NCBI GenBank assembly: GCA_034440635.1
Contig: JAOTON010000977.1
Span: 1,403,001-1,467,000 of the forward strand
Origin: Lepas anatifera
Lineage: Eukaryota; Arthropoda; Thecostraca; Lepadidae
Length of the DNA: 64,000 nucleotides
Direction of reading: 5' to 3'
The notes beneath the pieces are model-generated. The model searched no databases and was not told where the DNA came from. It saw only the letters and a program-made list of their open reading frames with translations. Positions 56,438 to 64,000 of the stretch are shown here, piece after piece. Both the position numbers and the translations under genes were made by a program. The stretch's first letter is position 1, and every line of letters begins with the position of its first letter.

Positions 56438-56488
56438 AGTTGCGGCAGCAAAGAAACAGCTCCAACGGAGATCATCCCCAGGCCAATG
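56438..56488 (+). CDS. CHERP/SCAF6-like protein, 51-nt exon
   Basis: Acceptor CTCTGTTTCTGCAG, 51 nt, donor G/GTAAGTG. With one base carried from the SURP exon it reads KLRQQRNSSNGDHPQAN and passes one base on. Phase 1 in and phase 1 out match both neighbours, which is the main support. The hydrophilic Gln-rich content fits the linker after SURP in CHERP. The exon is short, so it may be skipped without breaking frame. Confidence 0.65.
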
Positions 56489-57645
56489 GTAAGTGCTCAC
56501 ATGTGATGGAGAGCCGGTACCTATGCCTGTTTGGAGCTCGGTCCCGTTCAGGCGTCTGGCCGCAATACGAGAGCCCGCCATGGTTGACTGTGTTAAAATA
56601 AAAACAAAAATATCCGTCACTCGTGTGAATTTCGAGATGGAATTATTGGCTAGAAATTGCAGCAGGATCCGCCCTTTATTCAGCCCGGTGCGGGCGCTGA
56701 ACTTGTGTTGAAAAAGACTGGGCGTGGCAATAAAGTGCGGCGAGCCAGCTTGACGTGGTGGGTCTCCAGGACAACTGCGAGCCAGACGCCAACGGCGTGT
56801 GGGACAGGCTCGGCTTATGGGGTGTTTGTTGCGGTCTGCAGTTAGACACGAGCTCAAGTTATAAACATATATCTCCAGGGAATAAAATAATTACAAATTG
56901 GGCGAGGAAAAAACAGCCTTACGCTCGTCTTACATGAAATAATGATAAAGTAGGAGTCTATATGATGACACCCGGGGGAAGCACGACTGTGAGCAGTGGG
57001 GACGTCGAACCATGTTTGAATTATTGCATATGGACGCTGTCGCATGTTTTTTTAAACACCTACATTTCCTGGCCAAATAATAAGGTAGAACTCCTGCAAC
57101 ATCTGACAAAAACTGAACCATATCTCTGAAATGTATTGTTTACAGACATAGGCTAAAAAACGGCCAGCACATTAGTTCAGTTTTCTGCCGAGTTGTTCTG
57201 CACCAGTGAGCAGTACCTTGCTGTTCGCCAGAACGCAGTGATTGGTCAAAAGCTACTGCAGGGCCACGATCACTAACCCGGCACTTCGCCCGCCGTCATG
57301 TGGTCAAACCCAGGCCATTACCACCACACTATAAAGCAGCTAACGCCCCACCACTCGGAGGTACGCCTTGCTGATCGATTTATTTCGCTTTCATGAGTAA
57401 CCAGAATAATGACACTATGCTTAGCTGCGGTTTTCTATTCCGGATCTCTAAATTGGTCTTTGTTCAGCTATTATGTTGTGCTCTTTGCTCTTCTATTGTT
57501 CTTTGTGAAAAGTTCAGTTTGGTTCTGTGCCATTTGAGTACATGCATTTTTGGTTAAAAAACGATGTGCTGAACCAATGTTGGTACTGTTCTTACTCAGA
57601 CATCAAGCGTTCGACACTAGAATTGTTGGACCCGGCCATCGATCC
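56489..57645. other. Unassigned intronic sequence
   Basis: Intron of the CHERP-like gene before the inserted family C element. The acceptor-like motif ACTTGTGTTGAAAAAG near 56701 leads to no usable frame. Nothing recognised. Confidence 0.4.
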
Positions 57646-57649
57646 TTAA

Positions 57650-58662
57650 CCCGCGCACCACCGGGGGTCCGGCCCCACCTTCGCCCCACGGGGAGGGGGC
57701 CTCTAACTCCGAAAATGTGGGGGTTAGCGCAAATCTGCAAAGTGCATTAGAAAGCTCGCGTGAATTCAATAAGAGATAACTTGGCATATTTAAGCACTCA
57801 GGTCAATGGTTTGACTTCCAGAGGTCAAGTTAGGTCACGATAGGTTATTTTCACCCAAATATGCATTATTTTAGAAATCTGGGCATAAATCTTATGCCAT
57901 TAGAGCTATTGAGGTCTGGTAAAGTACATTTGATATGAAAATGCCAGACATTTTTCCGCTATGTGGAACGTAATTACCTCCCGCCAGTGGTTTGACATCC
58001 AGAGGTCACCTCGTGACCTAATATGACCTGAGGTCACGGAAGGTCAGAAAGTGACCTTGCCGTATATCAAATGAAAGCCAATGACGAGACATACACAATG
58101 ATGTTTGATTCAGCGCTCTAGCGTAATTAGGTCAAAAGTTATTGTCAAAATACTGTTTGTGATCCCTGGTGACCTTAGATGACCTCGGAGAGGTCAAAGG
58201 GAAAATATTGCCCCTGGGATCCGTGAAAGGGTGCCCAAGAACGTTTTTCTGAGCAAGCTGAGCATTTGCAACCGTTTTTGTGACGTTTAGATCATAGGAC
58301 AACTTTTCCCATACTTTTTCAATGGGAGAGGTCACCTCGTGACCTGACCTCAGGTCACGAAATACAAAAATACCGGATATACACCTTGTAGACCCTGGAG
58401 GGGTCACATAAAGTGTAAGAAGTTTCAAATCGATCGAATATGAAATGAAGCTCTAATAGAGCTCAAAATTTGAAGTGAGGTGGCCTTGGTTGACCTCGCC
58501 TGGTGACCTGACCTTGGGTGACCCGGGGTAAAACATTTCAGGGATGGTGGAAAAATGATGGGGTGAGGGATTGAGCTCTCAACCGTGGTGCTGCGTCTCG
58601 CCGTTTTTCTGCTATCCCGAAAAAACCTTAGGGGGCCATCGATGGCCCCGGTGGGCAGAGGG
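57650..58662 (+). mobile_element. TTAA element, family C, copy 4 (1.01 kb)
   Basis: TTAA 57646-57649 and 58663-58666. Ends CCCGCGCACCACCGGGGG and CGGTGGGCAGAGGG. Same orientation as copy 1. It sits within the intron of the CHERP-like gene. Central half-site cluster 58014-58046 is intact. Confidence 0.83.
58014..58046. promoter_or_regulatory. DR4-ER1-DR4 cluster of nuclear-receptor half-sites
   Basis: TGACCT 58014-58019, 4 nt, TGACCT 58024-58029, 1 nt, AGGTCA 58031-58036, 4 nt, AGGTCA 58041-58046. Architecture identical to 45885-45917, with different spacer bases. Confidence 0.7.
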
Positions 58663-58947
58663 TTAAATGACGGATATTCGATAGTACCGGCTTCAGCTCA
58701 GAATGTGTTGGCTTTCTCCATGCTTCCCCATTCCCCTACACAAATTTAATGGCTCACCACTTATCAGCCCCCGATTAAGTGCCGTAGGAGTGCCGGCCTG
58801 CCTTTGTGGGCGTTGGCTTAGCAGTTTTGTATAGGCTTTACACTGGCCTTTTGTCCATAGTGCACTCACAATCATGGTTGCAGGAACGTTGTATATGGGG
58901 ATCGACACCTTGACGGAAGTCGCGGATGTTCGTTTTGACTGTTTCAG

Positions 58948-59322
58948 GTCAGCAGCAGCAGGAATATGCAGCAGCGCCGCAGCAGTCTGGTGGTTACGCC
59001 GCTCCTCCGCAGCAGACCGGCGGTTACGCCGCTCCGCCGCAGCAGTCTGGTGGTTACGCCGCACCTCCGCAGCAGACCGGCGGTTACGCCGCTCCGCCGC
59101 AGCAGCCTGGTGGTTACGCCGTTCCGCCGCAGCAGTCTGGTGGTTACGCCGCTCCTCCGCACATCTTTCCCTTCCCCGCAGCAGTCTTGTTACGCCGCCC
59201 GCCGCACAGCAGCTTGGTTGCGCCGCAACCCGCAGCAGTCTGTGTTACGTCCTCCGCAGGAGCAGTCATCAGATTATCCCGTGCAACAGCAGCAGCAGCC
59301 TGTGGGGTACGTTGATCACCAT

Positions 59323-59353
<31 letters not shown>

Positions 59354-59586
59354 CACAACAGCAGCAGTCGGCCTACGGAGGACCTCAGCAGTACCAGCAG
59401 GGTGCTACCTACGGTGAAGCTCAGCAGCCTCCCCAGCAGACCGGGGCGTTCGGTACGACTGCGCGCGCTGCGCCGCAGTCTTACTTCGTGCCCCAGCAGG
59501 AGGCGGCTGCCCCTGCCGGCCACTACACTCCTGCAGGGAACCACAGCGTAGCCGGAGGCGATGGCGCCGCGGCCGGAGCTGCGCAG
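58948..59586 (+). CDS. CHERP/SCAF6-like protein, Gln-rich repeat exon (frame disturbed)
   Basis: Acceptor TTTTGACTGTTTCAG at 58947. Phase 1 entry gives GQQQQEYAAAP, then six perfect-length decapeptides QQ(S/T/P)GGYA(A/V)PP (58980-59159). At 59162-59180 an extra 19 nt breaks the frame; removing them restores QQSCYAA and then PPQEQSSDYPV, a Gln run (59322-59368), SAYGGPQQYQQG and a tail ending GAAAGAAQ at the donor CAG/GTCAGT. Exit phase 0 fits the next exon. CHERP has a Gln/Pro-rich linker here. The 19 nt may be an assembly error, a pseudogenising insertion or a tiny spliced segment. Confidence 0.7.
58980..59159 (+). repeat. 30-bp coding minisatellite (six units)
   Basis: Six tandem 30-bp units encoding QQxGGYAxPP, differing mainly at the third residue (Ser, Thr, Ser, Thr, Pro, Ser) and one Ala to Val. 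A decayed continuation with indels follows to about 59260. Confidence 0.95.
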
Positions 59587-61289
59587 GTCAGTGCCGAGCT
59601 TCGTGTGATAGCTGGAGCACGGCTTACTTTGTCGATGGTGTACTAATTGGGAAGGAAGTGTCTTTTTACCTCTGTGGTCTTACATTTTACAGGGTGCCTT
59701 CACCGTTGAATGTTTTCATCGTCGATGGATGAATTTGTTTCGCGTCAGAATACGTACGCCCCACTGTTTCTCTGTATTCCCAGGATGCCGACCATGAGAA
59801 CTAGCCAGTGCAAATCATTGTGGCGGATAAGACCAGTCCGATTGTTGACAGACAGCGGATGACCTTGCTCCCGGCTCTGCGCCGGCAGGTGTGTTGTGAG
59901 TGGGCGGAAGTGTGTGTGCTGCGCAGGGAGACGGGCCATCACCGTCACCGCCGTACGCTCGCAGTGTGGTGACCGTCGGGACCACTTCTCAGGACCAGGG
60001 TACCTGATCACTGGTCCTTTTGTCGCCTCTTATACGGCGCAGCCAAAAGGGCTGTCTGTTTTCTTAATTAGACCCATTCTTAAGCGTCACTGAAACCCGA
60101 TAGTTTATTGCGCTGTTGGTTTACTGCAGCTAATCGAAGTCGGGTGTTTTCATTACCTTGAGTGGCCATTCTGCGTCCTTCGTAGGGCGTGTCGTTATAT
60201 TTTCAAGCTATCAACAGCTAGGACGAGTCCGATTCGGTAAAAAGCACACCGCTGCTGAGATTAAATGTTGTGTATGAATATTCTGAACTTCTCGTTTTAC
60301 CCGGAGAAACCTTATTTGCTTCTGAATATTTATGTGGAATTAAATCAAACAGGCGGTTGCATCCGTGGAAGTATCAGAAAAGAAGCTCCGCGGTATCAGA
60401 CAGTCAAGACCAAATCCGTTTCATGTGTATGTATCCCACATGTCAGTATTGGAACTACAAGGTAAGATCAGTGTCTGGAGCAGAAATTCAATCTGATCGA
60501 ACCAGCACCGAGGATAGTTCGAAAATAGGATTAACCAGCGCCGCGGACGATACTAAAATAAAAGCTTGGTTTTAAATAGCCGAGTGCTGGTGAGATCGCA
60601 TGGACAGACGTCTGATATTCAAACAAAGTTTAAGCTCAGCAATCGTGGCTATTTTAGTACAGCGTTAATTCAGCCGGTGGTTCGGGTGTGAGGGCTTGGT
60701 CTTGGAGAGTTGTCGTCTGTGCATCTCCAGGCGCGCAGGGTGTCCCCGTGCGTTTAATGCAGAGGGCGTGTGAGGTTGCCATATGTGCTGCTTGTCTCCA
60801 ATCCCGGGACTTTGGAAGGATGTGCTTAGGGGATGCAGGAAGTGAATTTCAAATGATCTCATTTACCGGCTAACTCACAATTTGTTATAACCACGTCTGA
60901 CACGACTGGTATTTCAGCTGACAGACCCGGCAGAAGCCGAACCAGATCTCGGGCTTTTGAACTGCTGCGAAATTCCTGTCTGTGGGCAAAAACTCAAAGC
61001 TCCTGCGAGCAGAGACAAAGAAGACAACAATTTCCTAACTTTTGGCATTGGATTGCAGAGATTTCTGGCGAACCAGAGCCCCGGCGCTGACTGCTGGCGG
61101 AGCCAGCTCGCTGAGGCCCTGTGGCTGCTGCCTGTCCCGTCGTCGTTTGTACTCGCTGCAGGCCAGTGTGCTACCCTGTCAGTGACTACGCGCCCGCTCC
61201 TCCGCAGTCCCTGGCTCTGTCTGGGCCGTATCCAGCCCTCTAACCGGTCCCTGTGTTGGCAGCGGAGTCAGTCCCCGTGTCTCTGTCGG
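59587..61289. other. Intron of the CHERP-like gene
   Basis: Between the Gln-rich exon and exon 4. Several acceptor-like sites are present (59690, 59783, 60917, 61160). The one at 60917 (GACTGGTATTTCAG) opens a frame LTDPAEAEPDLGLLN that runs on as a long open frame through the splice-site array. Without a matching donor I do not call it an exon. Confidence 0.45.
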
Positions 61290-61850
61290 CCCCGCAGTGA
61301 GCTCTCTGACCAGTCCCCGTGGGCCCCCGCAGTGAGCTCTCTGACCAGTCCCTGTGTTTCAGTGGGGGCTGCAGTGAGCTCTCTGACCAGTCTGTGTCTC
61401 TGTCGGGGCTGCAGTGAGCTCTCTGACCAGTCTCTGTGTCTCTGTCGGGGCTGCAGTGAGCTCTCTGACCAGTCTCTGTGTCTCTGTCGGGGCTGCAGTG
61501 AGCTCCCTGACCAGTCTCTGTGTCTCTGTCGGGGCTGCAGTGTGCTCCCTGACCAGTCTCTGTGTCTGTCGGGGCTGCAGTGAGCTCCCTGACCAGTCTC
61601 TGTCGGGGTTGCAGTGAGCCCTCTGACCAGTCTCTGTCGGGGCTGCAGTGAGCTCCCTGACCAGTTTCTGTGTCTGTCGGGGCTGCAGTGAGCTCCCTGA
61701 CCAGTATCTGTGTCTGTCGGGGCTGCAGTGAGCTCTCTGACCAGTCTTTGTCCGCCCCGCAGTTAGCTTTTTTTCCTTTTTTTTTTTCCACAGTGAGCTC
61801 TCTGACCAGTCCCTGTGTCTCTTTCGGGGCCCCGCAGTGAGCCCTTAACC
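61290..61850 (+). repeat. Tandem array of 3' splice-site-like units
   Basis: About 15 units, mostly 38-42 bp, of the form GAGCTCTCTGACCAGTC, TCTGTGTCTCTGTCGGGG, CTGCAG/T. Each holds a branch-point-like CTGAC, a pyrimidine-rich run and a CAG. The last units include the strongest tract (61768-61792, T-run then CCACAG). The array stops about 110 bp before the acceptor of exon 4 (61962). The long frames across it are a by-product. Confidence 0.93.
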
Positions 61851-61962
61851 TGACCCCATGCTTCTGCCGGAGTCGCCGTCAGCTGTCTGACCAGGTCCGG
61901 TATCGACAGCAGGTGCCAGCTGGGCGGCTGACCGCCGGCGGCGCACGCTCTGCCCTCCACAG

Positions 61963-62141
61963 ATGGCGCCGGGGCCGCAACACGAGCTGGCGGCCCTCTC
62001 CCGGCAGACCGGGCTCTCAGTGGAGCAGCTGTCGGGCGTGTTGGAGCCCCTGGTGGCAGAGGGCGCTGCCCAGGTGGCCTCCGACGGTGGCGCCACCACA
62101 GATCGGCAGACTGTCCTACTGGCGGCGTACCTGCTCAAACG
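61963..62141 (+). CDS. CHERP/SCAF6-like protein, exon before the CID domain
   Basis: Acceptor CTCTGCCCTCCACAG, 179 nt, donor CG/GTAATG. Phase 0 entry matches the Gln-rich exon; exit phase 2. It reads MAPGPQHELAALSRQTGL, VEQLSGVLEPLVAEG and QTVLLAAYLLKR. By eye this aligns with the CHERP stretch leading into its CID (CTD-interacting) domain: TQLDMNEFDNLLQPII, then ELMAGHLRNRI, with Leu, Pro, Ala, Leu and Arg positions kept. Similarity is modest, so assignment rests on position, phase and pattern. The rest of the CID is not in the window. Confidence 0.65.
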
Positions 62142-62329
62142 GTAATGGCGGCCCAGTGCCGAAGCGTGGCATTCGGCCGTGCACGTGAGGATTCTGTTTC
62201 AGTTTTCTGTTTCGGCGGCTCTAAATGCTCTGTTTGTTTACAGTCAGCGGTCGAATAATTTCAACTGCCTGTGACATGCCTTTTTTGTCCGCAGTGGGTT
62301 TTTCCTAGAGCTTCACTTGTAGCATTGCT

Positions 62330-62602
62330 GTGAGTGTCGGTGGTACAGTTGTGAGGAGCGTGTGTGATCGATCTCTGGCGTGATGAGGTCTTAAGTTTGT
62401 CGGAGGGCATTGTGAGGAGCATGTGCGATCTGTCTCTGGCGTGATGAGGTCTTCAGTTTGTCGGTGGTACATTTGTGGGCGGAGCGTGTGTGATCTGTCT
62501 CTGGCGTGATGAGGTCTTCAGTTTGTCGGAGGGCAGTTGTGAGGAGGAGCGTGTGTGATCTGTCTCTGGCGTGATGAGGTCTTCAGTTTGTCGGAGGGCA
62601 GA
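62330..62602 (+). repeat. Tandem repeat of 60-65 bp, four units, after exon 4
   Basis: Units begin TGTGAGGAGCGTGTGTGAT and end TTTGTCGGAGGGCA, with the core GTCTCTGGCGTGATGAGG and TCTTCAG. Starts near 62350, 62411, 62473 and 62537. The TCTTCAG is again 3' splice-site-like. It lies in the intron after exon 4. Confidence 0.93.
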
Positions 62603-64000
62603 TGCAGGCAGCTGGTTGAGAATCGGTATATGCAGGCGTTTTTGTGTTACCTTGTCAGCACTCCGCAGACCGGTCCGGCTGTGGCGTTGGAATGTTGGCA
62701 GTGGTAATTCCATGTAGTGATTGTGTAAGTGGTGTGGTATAAAGCCGCTCGGCATCGTCAGGTGGAGGCGGTGGCGATCTCTGTGGTGTTGAATGAAGGC
62801 TCTGGTCTGGCGCTGGGCGCCTACCTTCGGCAGGCGTGGATGACTCTTAGTCTCAGTGGTGAATCCCTCTTACGGAACCATCCAGCAGGCCTGCGCCGAG
62901 CTCTGAAGGACACTGGTCCTGCGCTGCCAAACAAACCTGCCTTCATTTGTCGTTTCCGTGTGGTGACAAGGGCTCTACGGTGTTTGCGATGTGTCTCAGT
63001 GGTGGTTTAAGAGTGAAACAATGTTTCACATACGGACGTCCCATTTCCGGACTCATCCCTGTGGTGGCTGTGTATCACAGGCGTCCGTGTTGTAGCAGGC
63101 GGCGGCAGAGCACCTCAGGACGACCGCGGTGCTCCTTTTTGTCCGCCCGCGCTGCACCTGTTTGCTCTATTACAGAATCGGGCCATCTTCGGAATTGGAC
63201 CGTCACGTGACCCTGGGGCAGTGACACTGACCGCTCCGAAGCCCTCGCATCGACCGGCGGCCGGACCGCGGCAACCAGGTGCACCGGTGGCGTGTTTTTG
63301 CAGACGCGGCGGCACGCATACGTGCTATTCACGGATTGCGGGCCGCGATTAGCAGGTGTCGGCGAGGCTGGTTCACAGCAGCCGGCCCTTTTTAGGGAGT
63401 GCAGTGGTCCGCCGCCACGGTGGATTAATGTTCTCAGCTGCTACTGACCCGCTCGGAAGCCACCATGTGTCTGTGGTACTGCTGTTCCACGAAAATGTAA
63501 TCAGTGTTATGTTCGTGTGCAGTTTGAAGTGTGAAAGCTTCATGACTGTTTCAGCGCCGGAGATGGGAAGCCTTGAGAGGTTCAGTGGCGCAAGTCCCAG
63601 GGCTAATCACCATCATATGTCAGGGTCAGCGGAGAAGGACTCCGCGCTTTATCCTTGCCTTGTGCTGGCTTTCTCCAAATCCATGTTCTGCTTCCACGTA
63701 TCACAGAACGGCCCGTTGTGGCGGTGGAAAATTATTAAACGCTTGCTTGCCTTATCGCACTTTCCAGTAGTTCTTGATTTCGATTATAATTGCTGCACTA
63801 GTGCCATTCATGCTGGGCAGAACAGTAATAGTCACAAGGTAGATCCGAAACGCCTGGGTTTCGGTCCATTGAGCCTAGTACGCGGGACTGGCTATGAGAT
63901 CCGCCACTGTGTGGCCACATCGGTTTGGCTCACGACAAAACAAGCGTGTAGAACTACAGGAGGACCTTTGTTCTGATGAGACTTAGTCGAAAACTAGGAC
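62603..64000. other. Intron of the CHERP-like gene, no exon seen
   Basis: GC-moderate sequence with open frames up to about 200 codons but none resembling the CID domain (no RLHLIYLINDVLHH-like block). The next exon must lie beyond the window or be too diverged for me to see. Confidence 0.45.

Noticed and set aside
58944..59162. Minus-strand frame rich in Leu-Leu-Arg-Arg-Ser-Gly-Val-Thr
   Set aside because: Antisense of the 30-bp coding minisatellite. The sense strand has splice sites in matching phase and CHERP-like context.
60957..61583. 208-codon open frame on the plus strand
   Set aside because: Most of it is the acceptor-like satellite read in one frame (SELSDQSLCLCRGC repeats). The first part may be coding, but no donor is found and phase-compatible splicing skips it.
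61240..61791. 183-codon minus-strand frame with AHCSPDRDTETGQ repeats
   Set aside because: Artefact of the same satellite on the other strand.
61793..61850. Exon starting after the strong T-run acceptor TTTTCCACAG at about 61793
   Set aside because: In the phase required by the upstream exon the first codon would be TGA. It is better seen as the last unit of the acceptor-like array.

Overview
The window is eukaryotic nuclear DNA, very probably from an arthropod. Its coding sequence lies in short exons with GT-AG splice sites, separated by kilobases of repeats. The repeat set (a Penelope-like element, an I-type LINE with RNase H, many TTAA-flanked and hAT-type MITEs) and the fatty acyl-CoA reductase gene fit an arthropod genome. 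I cannot name the species.

Only two host genes are recognisable. (1) A fatty acyl-CoA reductase on the minus strand: a first coding exon at 32927-33115 and a second at 21070-21192, separated by an 11.7 kb intron packed with repeats; later exons are not visible. (2) A CHERP/SCAF6-like splicing-associated gene on the plus strand, entering with a SURP exon at 54239-54409, then a 51-nt exon (56438-56488), a Gln-rich repeat exon (58948-59586) and an exon of the region before the CID domain (61963-62141). All joins keep frame. Its 5' start and the CID exons are outside what I can see. A third cluster at 52.8-53.5 kb looks partly protein-like but is interrupted and unidentified.

Layout. 0-0.27 kb: edge of a hAT MITE. 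0.93-3.8 kb: broken Penelope-like element (RT plus GIY-YIG) between 245-bp inverted pseudo-LTRs carrying hammerhead-like motifs and flanked by (TA)n tracts. 4-8 kb: tRNA-like sequence, duplicated LINE scraps, a hAT element. 8.3-9.7 kb and 49.3-50.6 kb: two composites of an AGGTCA-rich TTAA element (family D) joined to a second TTAA MITE (family A) at one shared TTAA. 15-17.3, 19, 24.4-26.6, 29-30.1, 37.6-39.1, 45.3-46.3 and 57.6-58.7 kb: further TTAA-flanked elements about 0.8-1.2 kb long, crowded with AGGTCA nuclear-receptor half-sites. 40.2-45.0 kb: a nearly complete but frameshifted I-type LINE on the minus strand. 54-62.6 kb: the CHERP-like gene, three of whose introns carry tandem arrays made of splice-site-like units.

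The most unusual signal is in that last gene. The 5' splice site of the SURP exon has been amplified into about thirty units of 22-23 bp (18 exact GTAAGT hexamers). The intron before exon 4 carries about 15 units of about 40 bp, each built like a 3' splice site (CTGAC, pyrimidine tract, CAG). A third array follows exon 4. CHERP is itself a U2-snRNP-associated regulator of splicing, so a link to autoregulation is an attractive but untested inference. The second theme is dispersal of dense nuclear-receptor half-site arrays (DR4-ER1-DR4 and DR1 runs) by TTAA elements.
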